From Epidermidibacterium keratini (GTDB lineage: Bacteria > Actinomycetota > Actinomycetes > Mycobacteriales > Antricoccaceae), in contig NZ_CP047156.1 in assembly GCF_009834025.1 (NCBI RefSeq), positions 1,054,001-1,118,000 on the forward strand: DNA of 64,000 nt, in the 5' to 3' direction. How positions within the stretch are numbered: position 1 is the first letter of the stretch; the number at the start of each line of letters is the position of its first letter. The notes under the pieces are model-generated. The model saw only the letters and a program-made list of their open reading frames with translations, was not told where the DNA came from and did not search any database. Positions 42,592-50,755 of the stretch are shown piece by piece. Made by a program: the position numbers and the translations under genes.

Positions 42592-43572
42592 ATGCCGCTT
42601 TTCCGGCGCAACTACAAGAAGTCCCTTGAGGCCCAGGTCCGGGCGACTGAGGCCGGTCGCGCCTCGGCCGCGGCCGCCGATGTCCAGAATGACGAACAGG
42701 TCGCGTTTGATGCGACCGCCGCCGCGTTCTTCGACGTCGACAACACGATGATGATGGGCGCGTCGATCTTTCACTTCGCGCGCGGACTCGCCGCCCGCAA
42801 GTTCTTCACCACCGGCGACATCGCCGCAATGCTGTGGCAGCAGACCAAGTTCCGCGTCCTGGGCAGCGAGGACAAGGACGACATGCACACCTCGCGCGAC
42901 AAGGCGCTCGCCTTCGTCAAGGACGTCGAGGTGGCCGAGCTGGTGCGGCTCGGCGAGGAGATCTACGACGAGGAGCTGCACGACAAGATCTACCCCGGCA
43001 CTCGGGCGCTCGCGCAGTCGCACATCGACGCCGGCCAGCGGGTCTGGCTGGTCACCGCGACGCCGGTCGAGCTTGCCGCGACCATCGCCGAACGGCTCGG
43101 GCTGACCGGCGCTCTCGGCACGGTCGCTGAGCATGAGGACGGCAAATACACCGGCCGGCTGGTCGGCGAGATGATGCACGGCAACGCCAAAGCGGAGGCA
43201 GTCGCCGCGCTTGCCGAACGCGAGGGCTTGGACCTGTCGCGGTGTACGGCGTACTCCGACTCCGTCAACGACATCCCCATGCTTACCCTCGTGGGCAAGG
43301 CGGTCGCGGTAAATCCAGACGCTGACCTGCGCAAGGAGGCGTTGGAGCGTGGCTGGGAGATCCGCGACTTCCGCACCGGGCGCAAGGTCGCGGTGATCGG
43401 CGTACTCGCCACCGTCGGCGGCAGCGCGCTGGCCGGCATCACGTTCGGGGTCGTCGCGGGAGTGCGCATCTCACGCAAGCGCAAAGCGGTCGCTGCCGAG
43501 CAGCAGCGTCTGGCTCAGCGCACCCCCATCGAACGGCTCGGCGGGCAGCTGCGCGCCCGCGTCGCCTCCTGA
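42592..43572 (+). CDS. HAD-IB family phosphatase (SerB-like) with C-terminal membrane helix
   Basis: 326 residues. The HAD nucleophile motif is [10 protein letters not shown] (about 46-55, Asp in FDVDNT), motif II is VTATPVE and motif [18 protein letters not shown] cap region lies between, and an extra C-terminal hydrophobic segment (about 265-295) ends with a basic tail, suggesting membrane attachment. It resembles the SerB2-like HAD-IB proteins of this conserved locus; phosphoserine is not proven as substrate. ATG 42592 follows GGGAGG. A 9-bp inverted repeat (42530-42538/42579-42587) overlaps its ribosome binding site. Confidence 0.88.
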   Translation: MPLFRRNYKKSLEAQVRATEAGRASAAAADVQNDEQVAFDATAAAFFDVDNTMMMGASIFHFARGLAARKFFTTGDIAAMLWQQTKFRVLGSEDKDDMHTSRDKALAFVKDVEVAELVRLGEEIYDEELHDKIYPGTRALAQSHIDAGQRVWLVTATPVELAATIAERLGLTGALGTVAEHEDGKYTGRLVGEMMHGNAKAEAVAALAEREGLDLSRCTAYSDSVNDIPMLTLVGKAVAVNPDADLRKEALERGWEIRDFRTGRKVAVIGVLATVGGSALAGITFGVVAGVRISRKRKAVAAEQQRLAQRTPIERLGGQLRARVAS

Positions 43573-43602
43573 TCACCGACACCGCGCGTGGGCCGTCGGT
43601 GA
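43573..43602. terminator. Bidirectional hairpin between convergent genes
   Basis: TCACCGAC (43573-43580) pairs with GTCGGTGA (43595-43602), with GTTT following. It lies between the ends of the HAD phosphatase and the AraC regulator genes and probably ends plus-strand transcripts. Confidence 0.55.
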
Positions 43603-43604
43603 GT

Positions 43605-44576
43605 TTAGCCGAGCGTCTGTGAGGGCAGCTCGCCAAAGCGCTCGCGGTAGCTGGCGGCGAACCGGCCGAGGTGGTTGAACCCACAGGCCTGCGCCACCTC
43701 GGTCACCGAGCCCTGGCCGGCGCGCAGCGCGCGATGTGCCTGCTCGAGACGGTAGTCACGAAGGTACGTCTTGGGCGAGATGCCGTGCACCTCGGCAAAC
43801 GTCTCCTGCAGCCGTCGCACGCTCACCCCGGCGTCCCGAGCGATGTCGGTGACCAGGAGGGGCTCTGCGTACCGCCGTTCGATCGACTCCTGCGCACGCC
43901 GCACGATCCCGGTACGCGGCGGGCCGCTCGGATCGCGCAGCTGGTCGGAGTAGTTGTGCGGCTGGGCGTTGAGCAGCGCCACAGCGAGGGTGCGGACATA
44001 CGGCTGCAACATTCCCGGCGCCTCGATCAGTCCCGGCCGGTCAAGCTCGGCAATCACGAACCGCGCCAGCGTCAGCCACGACGCGCCCAGCCCCTCGGTC
44101 AGCAAGAACTCCGGGCTGAAGCGCAGTGGTTCGGTCGGAGCCCGGCCGAGCAAACCGGTCAGCTCTGCCTCGACAAACTCACTCGCGAGCTTGATGCCGA
44201 CTACGCCGGTACCGGGCTGCCAGTGATGCAGCATGTGCCGCTCGCCGGGGTTGTGCACGGCCGCAACCCCGTCACGCACCCGCACGTCACGTTCACCAGA
44301 TAGCGCGCCCAGTGAGCCGTTCCATGCGAAGTTGACGTGGTACGCTGGCCGGTCGCCCTCGGGCACGACCTGCATATCGGTGCGCGGGCGCACATATCCG
44401 ATGGTGAAGTCGCGTCGGTGGATCGCGTTGAGCACGCTGGGCGACCGAGACAGCTGGGGCCGGACCGGCATCCGCAGCCGCGAGGGGTAGTACACCCGGT
44501 CCAGCTGTGCCGCGAACGGACCAAGCTCGTCACTGACACACAGCTGGAACCGTCGTAGCGGTGGTTGCGCAGTCAT
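43605..44576 (-). CDS. AraC family transcriptional regulator
   Basis: 323 residues. An N-terminal AraC-binding-like ligand domain (about 1-200, RPAYHVNFAWNGSLGAL, GERHMLHHWQPGTGVV) precedes two helix-turn-helix motifs (LLVTDIARDAGVSVRRLQETF and VTEVAQACGFNHLGRFAASY). It sits downstream of the reductase and P450 genes on the same strand and is the natural regulator of this aromatic-degradation island, as GcoR is for gcoAB in other actinobacteria. Three half-site-like repeats lie in the P450-dioxygenase promoter region. Confidence 0.9.
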   Translation of the reverse strand: MTAQPPLRRFQLCVSDELGPFAAQLDRVYYPSRLRMPVRPQLSRSPSVLNAIHRRDFTIGYVRPRTDMQVVPEGDRPAYHVNFAWNGSLGALSGERDVRVRDGVAAVHNPGERHMLHHWQPGTGVVGIKLASEFVEAELTGLLGRAPTEPLRFSPEFLLTEGLGASWLTLARFVIAELDRPGLIEAPGMLQPYVRTLAVALLNAQPHNYSDQLRDPSGPPRTGIVRRAQESIERRYAEPLLVTDIARDAGVSVRRLQETFAEVHGISPKTYLRDYRLEQAHRALRAGQGSVTEVAQACGFNHLGRFAASYRERFGELPSQTLG

Positions 44577-44607
44577 CGCGTCCCTTCGTTGATGCAGTCG
44601 GGCGCGA

Positions 44608-45588
44608 CTACAGCTCGATGACCAGCCGTGAGCTGGTGGCTCGGGACACGCAAATCATCATGCAGTCGTTCGCTGCCTGCTCAGCGGGGGTCAACAAGCT
44701 ATCGCGGTGGTCGACCGTCCCCGACAGTACGCCGCACTCGCAGGTGCCGCAGGTCCCTTCCTCGCACGACGACGGCACGTCGAGCCCGGCGGCACGCAGT
44801 GTCTCCATGATCGAGACTCCCGGTTCAACCTGCACCACAAGCCCGTTGTCGGCGACCTCGACCTCGAACGCGGTGTCCGGTCCGAAGTCTTGCTCCTTGG
44901 CGTGGAATCGCTCCAGCCGCACGGCCTCGGCGATCGACGCGCACGAGGTCTCCAACGCCGCGAGCAGCGGCTCGGGCCCGCAGCAGTAGATGAGCCCGCC
45001 GTCGGCGCCGCGCGCCCGGACCGCCTCGAGGTCCAGCAGTCCGACCTCGTCCTGCGGCTGGGCGATGATCCGGTCGCCGTACCTCACGACCAGCTCGTCC
45101 AGGAACGCCATCGACGTCCGGGTGCGGCCACCGTAGTAGAGGACCCAGTCCGCACCCGCGCGTTCGGCCGCCGAGACCATCGGCATGATCGGGGTGATCC
45201 CGACGCCGCCGGCGACGAAGGTGTAGCGCTCCACCGGGTCGAGCCGGAAGTGGTTGCGCGGGCTTCCGATGCCGATTCGCGCGCCTTCGTGCACCTGCTC
45301 GTGGATGTAGCGCGATCCGCCGCGGCTCTCTGGCTCATCGAGTACGGCGACGCTGATCCGGTGGCGATCGCTCGGCTCGCTGCAGATCGAGTACTGGCGA
45401 GTCAGCCCGTTGGGCAACACCAGGTCGACATGGGCGCCGGGCTCCCAGGCGGGCAGCGCCGAGCCGTCGGGGGCGGCGAAGGTCAGCGTGATGATGCCGT
45501 CGGCGACGTCCGTGCGCCGCTCAACGACCAGGTCAAGGATGGTCTCGTTAACGATCATTGGCTCCGCCAGGGCAGTCATCGTGCTCAC
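44608..45588 (-). CDS. Oxygenase reductase with C-terminal [2Fe-2S] ferredoxin domain
   Basis: 326 residues. The order is flavin domain (RQYSICSEPSDR), NAD domain (FVAGGVGITPIMPMVSA, YCCGPEPLL), then a plant-type ferredoxin whose cysteines are in SCEEGTCGTCECGVLSG and a later CMMIC. This is the phthalate dioxygenase reductase/VanB order, with the iron-sulfur domain at the C-terminus. GTG 45588 overlaps the P450 stop (GTGA), so it should be the electron donor of that P450. The known partner of GcoA, GcoB, has its ferredoxin at the N-terminus, so this pairing differs. Confidence 0.9.
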   Translation of the reverse strand: MSTMTALAEPMIVNETILDLVVERRTDVADGIITLTFAAPDGSALPAWEPGAHVDLVLPNGLTRQYSICSEPSDRHRISVAVLDEPESRGGSRYIHEQVHEGARIGIGSPRNHFRLDPVERYTFVAGGVGITPIMPMVSAAERAGADWVLYYGGRTRTSMAFLDELVVRYGDRIIAQPQDEVGLLDLEAVRARGADGGLIYCCGPEPLLAALETSCASIAEAVRLERFHAKEQDFGPDTAFEVEVADNGLVVQVEPGVSIMETLRAAGLDVPSSCEEGTCGTCECGVLSGTVDHRDSLLTPAEQAANDCMMICVSRATSSRLVIEL

Positions 45589-46820
45589 CACCGCACCGGC
45601 AGCGACTGCACCGCGCGGAAGAACCAGCCGCGGGTGGTGGCGTCGCCGTCGGGCGCGATGTCCGGAAACGCATCGAGCAGCGCGCCGAGCGCAATCTCTT
45701 CGACGGCCTTGCCGAAGTGGCTGCCCGCGCAGGTGTGTACGCCGCCAGAGAAGGCCATGTGGACCTGCGGCGGCCGGTGGATGTCGAAGGTGTCTGGGTC
45801 CGGCCAGCGGCTCTCGTCGCGGTTGGCCGAGCCCATCGAGCCGAAGACGATCTCGTCGGTGGCGACCTGCTCGCCGCCGACCGTCTGCGGGGCGACCGCG
45901 ACCCGCGCGTAAGCGCCGATCGGGGCGATCCACCGCAGCCCCTCATCGATTGCCTTCGGCAGCAGCGAGCGGTCGGCGCGTAGCTCGGCGAGCTGGTCGG
46001 GCCGGCTGAACAGTCCGTGCAGGGTGTTGCCGGCCGCGTGACCGGGCTCCTGCATCGCACCCAGCAGGAAGACGTAGAGCGTCGGCCACAGCTCCTCACC
46101 GCTGCGCGGGGTGTCGGTGCCGTCGTGCACCCAGTGCGACAGGCTCGACTCGTCGGGCTCGGCGGTGACCCGCTCGATGATGGGCAGTACGACGCCGCGG
46201 ATCTCCTCTTTGACCACATTCGCGCGCTCAAACGCCTCGGTGTTGGTCAGGTTGCCGTCGTCATCTACGCCCTTGCTCACCAACGCCTCGCCCAGCACCC
46301 TGAACCAGCGCTGCAATGTCGCGGAGTCCACCGACTCCAGACCGAGAAGATCGCCGAGGGCGCGCACGCTCACCGGTTCGAAGTACTCCGCAACGATGTC
46401 GGCGCTGTTCTTTGACTTCAAGCCCTCGATCAGCTTGTCGACGGTCGGGCGCACGAGCGGCTCGATGTAGGTCGGCACCTTGCGCTTGCGCAACTGCGGG
46501 TCGATGAACGCCCGCTGCTCGGTGTGGAAGTCGCCTTCGGCGGTCAGCACATTGCCGGCACCGAACGTCTCGATCTGAGCGGGGTCTGCGGCTCCGTGGA
46601 AGTGCTCGCTGTCGAACGCGACCGCACGCACGTCGTCGTAGCGGGTGACGAACCACGCCTGCATCTGCGGCAACCACACCACCGGTGCCTCTGCGCGCAT
46701 CCGCTCGTAGAGGGGATACGGATCGTCGGTCAGCTGACGCTCCAGCTCCTCGCCTGACAGGTTGGCGAGCCAGCCAGGGGTGTTGCGGCCGGTGGCCCGC
46801 GAGTCGGTTGCAGTTGACAT
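45585..46820 (-). CDS. Cytochrome P450, GcoA-like (CYP255 type) aromatic O-demethylase candidate
   Basis: 411 residues. Heme loop FSGGVHTCAG with Cys364, ExxR motif EGLR (293-296), and an unusual I-helix LLGAMQEPGHAA (253-263) lacking the normal acid-alcohol pair. That AMQEPGH sequence, with EPVSVRALGDLLGL and GLFSRPDQL, matches what I remember of GcoA, the guaiacol O-demethylase. Likely reaction: oxidative demethylation of a methoxyphenol to a catechol-type product and formaldehyde. ATG 46820 has AAGGAG upstream. It is divergent from the intradiol dioxygenase gene. Confidence 0.85.
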   Translation of the reverse strand: MSTATDSRATGRNTPGWLANLSGEELERQLTDDPYPLYERMRAEAPVVWLPQMQAWFVTRYDDVRAVAFDSEHFHGAADPAQIETFGAGNVLTAEGDFHTEQRAFIDPQLRKRKVPTYIEPLVRPTVDKLIEGLKSKNSADIVAEYFEPVSVRALGDLLGLESVDSATLQRWFRVLGEALVSKGVDDDGNLTNTEAFERANVVKEEIRGVVLPIIERVTAEPDESSLSHWVHDGTDTPRSGEELWPTLYVFLLGAMQEPGHAAGNTLHGLFSRPDQLAELRADRSLLPKAIDEGLRWIAPIGAYARVAVAPQTVGGEQVATDEIVFGSMGSANRDESRWPDPDTFDIHRPPQVHMAFSGGVHTCAGSHFGKAVEEIALGALLDAFPDIAPDGDATTRGWFFRAVQSLPVRW

Positions 46821-46907
46821 GGTCTCTCTCCTTGGAGCGCTTGCAGTGTGAGCGAGGGCACTGCGCTGAAAGTGAGCCGACGGTACGGGCACGTCGAGAC
46901 CTCAGCC

Positions 46908-46982
46908 ATCCGGTTTAGCCCAGCGCTATCCAATTCGCGCGGCCGATTTGCCACTCTGCGCATCACGGTGTCCGGTTCGCGG
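46908..46982. promoter_or_regulatory. Three phased direct repeats, candidate AraC-regulator sites
   Basis: ATCCGGTTTAGCC (46908), ATCCAATTCGCGC (46928) and GTCCGGTTCGCGG (46970) share TCC-NN-TT. Spacings are 20 and 42 bases, about two and four helical turns. They lie in the 243-base divergent gap between the P450 and dioxygenase genes. Nothing else recognisable was seen in that gap. Confidence 0.4.
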
Positions 46983-47063
46983 ATTGCGGACAGCGCTGTT
47001 GTAGCCGCCGCCCTACGGTCAGCAGCACCGGACGAGCGTCCGCCGCACCTGTAAGGAGCACGC

Positions 47064-47945
47064 ATGGCCCAGCAGTTCAACACCACCCAGCCGCGCACCG
47101 TCGCCCCGGTCCGAGACCGCGTCATCGAGGCCATCGGCCCCGACACCGACCCGCGCCTACGCGAGATTCTGAGTGCGCTCGTCACGCGGCTGCACCAGTT
47201 CGCCGACGACGTCTCGCTGTCGATCGCCGAGTGGGAGTTCGCGGTCGACTTCCTGACCCGGGTCGGGCAGGCCTGCACCGACACCCGTCAGGAGTTCGTG
47301 CTGCTGTCGGACGTCCTCGGGCTGTCCAGTCACATCGAGACCATCGGCGACGACGACATCGAGGGCGCCACCGCGTCGACGGTTCTCGGCCCATTCCACA
47401 TGATCGACTCGCCCGAGCGCGCCAACGGCGACGACATCTCGCCGCAGACCCCTGGCCAGCGCGCGGTCGTCACCGGCACGGTGCGCGGCCCGGACGGTAC
47501 GCCGATCTCCGGGGCCACCATCGATATCTGGCAAGCCGACCAAGAGGGTTACTACGACGTCCAGCGCGAGGACCGCGACAACGGCAACGGTCGCGCCTTG
47601 CTGAGCACGACCGAGTCCGGACAGTTCGACTTCCGCAGCGTCGTACCTGCTGAGTACCCGATCCCGACCGACGGCCCGGTCGGTGAGATTCTGCGGGCGA
47701 CCGGGCGGCACGCCTACCGGCCAGCGCACCTGCACTTCCAAATCACCGCGCCGGGTTTCGAGCGGCTGACCACCCACGTGTTCATCGGCGACAGCCCCTA
47801 CCTGGACTCCGACACGGTCTTTGCCGCGACGCCGGATCTCACCGTCGACTTCCCCGTCGTCGAGGATGCCGAGGCCGCTGCGCGATACGGCGTGCAGGCG
47901 CCCTTCCGGCAGGCCGACCTCGAGTTCGTGCTGCGCCCCGAGTAG
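47064..47945 (+). CDS. Intradiol ring-cleavage dioxygenase (catechol/hydroxyquinol 1,2-dioxygenase type)
   Basis: 293 residues, non-heme Fe(III). The N-terminal helical domain (EFAVDFLTRVGQACTDTRQE) and the beta-sandwich with ligands Tyr in EGYYDVQ, Tyr in AEYPIPTDGPVG, and two His in RPAHLHFQI are clear. EFVLLSDVLGLS and ATASTVLGPFHM look more like hydroxyquinol 1,2-dioxygenases than CatA. It would open the ring made by the neighbouring P450. ATG 47064 follows AAGGAG. Substrate (catechol or hydroxyquinol) unproven. Confidence 0.9.
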   Translation: MAQQFNTTQPRTVAPVRDRVIEAIGPDTDPRLREILSALVTRLHQFADDVSLSIAEWEFAVDFLTRVGQACTDTRQEFVLLSDVLGLSSHIETIGDDDIEGATASTVLGPFHMIDSPERANGDDISPQTPGQRAVVTGTVRGPDGTPISGATIDIWQADQEGYYDVQREDRDNGNGRALLSTTESGQFDFRSVVPAEYPIPTDGPVGEILRATGRHAYRPAHLHFQITAPGFERLTTHVFIGDSPYLDSDTVFAATPDLTVDFPVVEDAEAAARYGVQAPFRQADLEFVLRPE

Positions 47946-47974
47946 CAGCCCATCTCGGCACGCGCCTCTGCCGG

Positions 47975-48934
47975 TTAGCGGGAGAAGACGCCGCGGCGCT
48001 GCAGCAACAACTCGTAAAGCGACTGCTGGATCTGCTCGCGGACCTGGTCGGCCAGCTCGAAGACCGTCATCGGGTCGTCGGCCGCGTCCTTGTCGAGGTG
48101 GTCGGTGGGGATCGGCTCGCCGAACTTGATGATCCACTTGCTCGGCAGGGGTACGACGCCGAGCGCTCCGAGCAGCGGGAAGAACGGGGTGATCGGGAAG
48201 TAGGGGAAGCCCAGCGCCCGCGCGAGCGGCTTGAGGTCGCCGATCATCGGGTAGATCTCCTCGGCGCCGATGATCGAGACCGGGATGATCGGCGCGCGGG
48301 AGGTGATTGCGGTCGACACGAACCCGCCGCGGCCAAAGCGCTGCAGCCGGTAGCGCTCGGCCCAGCCCTTTCCGACGCCCTTGAAGCCCTCGGGAAAGAC
48401 ACCGACGAGCTCGCCGGCATCGAGCAGCCGGTCGGCGTCCGGCCCGGTCGCCAGGGTGTGCCCTGCTTTGCGGGAAAACTGTCCCAGCAGCGGCGTACTG
48501 AACACCAGATCCGCGCCCAGCAGCCGCAGGAAGCGGTGGTTCGGGGTCTGGTCATGCACGACCAGCGATAGCATCAGGCCATCGACCGGAATCGTTCCGG
48601 AGTGGTTCGCGACCAGCAGCGCGGAGCCGTCGGTGGGCAGGTTTTCGATGCCGCGGGTCTCGATCCGGAAGTATTTGCCGAGCGGGCGGAGCGCCGGATA
48701 GAGCAGGCTCTCGGTGAGGTCGCGATCGAACCCGAACTCATCGACCTCGTAGTCGCCGGTGATCCGGCGCCGGGCGAACGCGACGAGCTTGGCCAGCGAC
48801 TGCTCCAGCTCAGGTGAGCGATCGGCGATCGCCTCGGCGGCGCTAGTCAGCGCACCGATGGCAGCCAGCGCGTGCCGCGGCGGATCGCCGCCCTCGTCGG
48901 GGGTGGGCAGCGGGATTACCTTTGCCTCGCTCAT
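47975..48934 (-). CDS. 1-Acyl-glycerol-3-phosphate acyltransferase family protein
   Basis: 319 residues. The acyltransferase motif HxxxxD is in VANHSGTIPVDGLML and the second motif is GVFPEGFKG; PIIPVSIIGAEE follows. It is longer at the N-terminus than PlsC and belongs to the actinobacterial group that lies beside an epimerase gene in this locus. It acts at the membrane, transferring acyl chains to lysophospholipid or another glycerolipid. It follows the epimerase gene by three bases. Confidence 0.87.
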   Translation of the reverse strand: MSEAKVIPLPTPDEGGDPPRHALAAIGALTSAAEAIADRSPELEQSLAKLVAFARRRITGDYEVDEFGFDRDLTESLLYPALRPLGKYFRIETRGIENLPTDGSALLVANHSGTIPVDGLMLSLVVHDQTPNHRFLRLLGADLVFSTPLLGQFSRKAGHTLATGPDADRLLDAGELVGVFPEGFKGVGKGWAERYRLQRFGRGGFVSTAITSRAPIIPVSIIGAEEIYPMIGDLKPLARALGFPYFPITPFFPLLGALGVVPLPSKWIIKFGEPIPTDHLDKDAADDPMTVFELADQVREQIQQSLYELLLQRRGVFSR

Positions 48935-48937
48935 CGC

Positions 48938-50011
48938 TTACCTACCTCCACGCGAGTAGTCGGGCTCCGCGCGCACCTCGGCCTGCTCACGCTGCGCCCC
49001 GAGCGCCGACACCAGCCAGCTCATCGGTGGCAACGGTCGTAGCCGACGTTGGGTCAGGAACGACTCAAACGCCTCGGCCGTCGAGTACGCCGGCGTGAAG
49101 CCCAGCACCTCGCGCATCCGCGTCGTGTCCATGACGCGACCGAAGTTCAAAAAGCGCATCTGCTCCGGTGAGAAGTCGGCGACGCCGAGCGACCGCACGA
49201 GCTTGCCGGCGACCTGAGCCGCCCCGGGTGGGACCGGCACCGAGGCGCGTCCGGCGCGGCGGATCGCCTGCGACAGCAGCAAAACCCCATCGCCAGCGAC
49301 GTTCGTGACGCCGTTGGCCGAGCCGTCGCTGCGCAGCACGACCTCGCGCAGTACGCCGATCGCGTCGTCTTCGTGCAGCAGCTGCAGGCGGGCGTCGTAC
49401 CCCAGCATCGTCGGGATGACCGGAAGCGAGAAGTAGGGCGTGAGGATCGAGTCGATGTGCGGGCCGATGAAGTTCGAGAACCGCAGCATCGAGACGTCGA
49501 CATCGGGCCGGCGACGGCTGAACCCGCGCACATAGCTCTCGATCTCGGCGGCATCCTTGGCAAACCCGCCTCCGGACAGCGCCTTGGGCTGCATGTCCTC
49601 GGTGAAGAGCGCGGGATCGCGAGGACTCGCGCCGTACACCGCGCTGCTGGACTTCACGACCAGCCGTTGCACCGACGACGAGCGCTGCACCGCGGCGAGC
49701 AGCTGCATCGTGCCCATCACGTTGAGCTCTTTCATCGCCGTGCGGCCCCCGGCGCCTTGCGGGGTCGCCGAGATGTTCATGTGGACGACGGTGTCGACCT
49801 TGGCCGAGGAGATGACGCGTGCGATGAGCGGGTGGCGGATGTCGGCGCGCACGAACTCTGCGCGGCCGAGCTTGCTCAGCAGATCACGTGCCGGGGGCGC
49901 GGTGTCGACCCCGATGACCCGTTCGATGCTCGGGTCCGAGGCGAGCGCATGAACGAGGCGGCCGCCTAGATAACGGCTCACCCCAGTAACGAGGACGATG
50001 CGCGGCGTCAT
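48938..50011 (-). CDS. NAD-dependent epimerase/dehydratase family protein
   Basis: 357 residues, extended short-chain dehydrogenase fold. The Rossmann motif is VLVTGVSRYLGGRLVHAL (TGxxxxxG), VVHMNISATPQ follows, and the active site has SSSAVYGASPRD with the later AKDAAEIESYV lysine region in place of a strict YxxxK. The C-terminal 40 residues are basic and Pro-rich. It pairs with the acyltransferase gene and sits next to bS22, BldC-like and proC, as in Mycobacterium (galE2 region). Substrate unknown, perhaps a nucleotide sugar or lipid. Confidence 0.85.
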   Translation of the reverse strand: MTPRIVLVTGVSRYLGGRLVHALASDPSIERVIGVDTAPPARDLLSKLGRAEFVRADIRHPLIARVISSAKVDTVVHMNISATPQGAGGRTAMKELNVMGTMQLLAAVQRSSSVQRLVVKSSSAVYGASPRDPALFTEDMQPKALSGGGFAKDAAEIESYVRGFSRRRPDVDVSMLRFSNFIGPHIDSILTPYFSLPVIPTMLGYDARLQLLHEDDAIGVLREVVLRSDGSANGVTNVAGDGVLLLSQAIRRAGRASVPVPPGAAQVAGKLVRSLGVADFSPEQMRFLNFGRVMDTTRMREVLGFTPAYSTAEAFESFLTQRRLRPLPPMSWLVSALGAQREQAEVRAEPDYSRGGR

Positions 50012-50035
50012 GGCGAACTCCCCCGGCGGCGCGGT

Positions 50036-50134
50036 CTACTTCTTGTTACGACGCTGCACGCGGGTGCGCTTGAGAAGCTTGCGGTGCTTCTTCTTCGCCA
50101 TCCGCTTGCGACGCTTCTTGATGACCGAGCCCAT
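50036..50134 (-). CDS. Small ribosomal protein bS22 (AURKAIP1/COX24 domain)
   Basis: 32 residues: starts [19 protein letters not shown] and ends RRNKK; more than half are Lys or Arg. The sequence is nearly the same as the actinobacterial bS22 seen bound to the mycobacterial small ribosomal subunit. ATG 50134 and TAG at 50036-50038. It lies between the epimerase gene and the BldC-like gene, the conserved actinobacterial order. Confidence 0.92.
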   Translation of the reverse strand: MGSVIKKRRKRMAKKKHRKLLKRTRVQRRNKK

Positions 50135-50229
50135 AGGGTTCCTTACGTTATTGATGAACGACAGACCAGGCGGCTGCGCCGTACTGGCCGAACGACTAAC
50201 CGGCTCATCCTACCCGTGCCGGCGCAGCA

Positions 50230-50257
50230 GCGACCACCGACCGTCGTCGGTGGTCGC
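50230..50257 (-). terminator. 12-bp perfect hairpin after the BldC-like gene
   Basis: GCGACCACCGAC (50230-50241) pairs with GTCGGTGGTCGC (50246-50257) around CGTC. It begins 16 bases after the stop of the BldC-like gene. No T-run follows on the minus strand. Confidence 0.6.
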
Positions 50258-50273
50258 TTGCGATGACGCGCGC

Positions 50274-50495
50274 CTACGCGGTCTCGATGTAGGCGTTGTC
50301 CAGATAGTCGTGGACGGCTTTTTCCGGCACCCGGAACGAGCGGCCGACGCGCATCGCGGTCAGCTCGCCGCTGTGCACGAGGCGATACACCGTCATCTTC
50401 GAGACCCGCATCATTGCGGCTACCTCGGCGACGGTGAGGAACTTGACTGCCGAGACGCCTTCCGAGCCCCCGCGGTCAGCAGCTTTTTTAGCCAT
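50274..50495 (-). CDS. BldC-like/excisionase-type DNA-binding protein
   Basis: 73 residues. A MerR-like winged helix: KFLTVAEVAAMMRVSKMTVY, RLVHSGELTAMRVGRSFRVP, then AVHDYL. This BldC-like or AlpA/excisionase-type family is conserved next to bS22 and proC in actinobacteria. ATG 50495 (MAKKAADRGG) is preferred over GTG/ATG codons 15 bases upstream. Upstream, 50496-50640 is relatively AT-rich and probably holds the promoter, including a TTGTG-N5-CACAA palindrome. Confidence 0.88.
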   Translation of the reverse strand: MAKKAADRGGSEGVSAVKFLTVAEVAAMMRVSKMTVYRLVHSGELTAMRVGRSFRVPEKAVHDYLDNAYIETA

Positions 50496-50612
50496 GGATT
50501 CACCCAGCATTTCGTTGGCGCGCCTGCGGGCTTGGCTTCCCCACCATTCCGCAAGTTACGCACGTGTTTTAAAAGACTAGCGTTACTGCTGAGACTAATC
50601 GAGTCCGTGCAC

Positions 50613-50627
50613 TTGTGACAGACACAA
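50613..50627. promoter_or_regulatory. TTGTG-N5-CACAA palindrome upstream of the BldC-like gene
   Basis: TTGTGACAGACACAA, 118 bases before the BldC-like start. The spacing is too short for a Rex site. It may be an operator for an unidentified regulator. Confidence 0.3.
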
Positions 50628-50691
50628 CTTCATTAATCTTCGCTTCACACCCGTCGGGGGTGTAACGCGTCCGGTGTCGCCCTCGTTCCAC

Positions 50692-50746
50692 CTGCGGTGG
50701 AACCGGACACCCTACGGCGCTCGTAGGGTGTCGGCTTCCACCGCAG
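50692..50746. repeat. Dispersed hairpin repeat, family 1, copy F
   Basis: Arms 50692-50716 and 50722-50746 pair at 23 of 25 positions around a 5-base loop. Ends CTGCGGTGGAA/TTCCACCGCAG; interior CCGGACACCCTACG is unique. It begins nine bases after the proC stop. Confidence 0.8.
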
Positions 50747-50755
50747 ATCGCGGCG

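Noticed and set aside
50613-50627. Third Rex operator
   Set aside because: TTGTG and CACAA are only five bases apart; Rex sites need TTGTGAA-N4-TTCACAA spacing.
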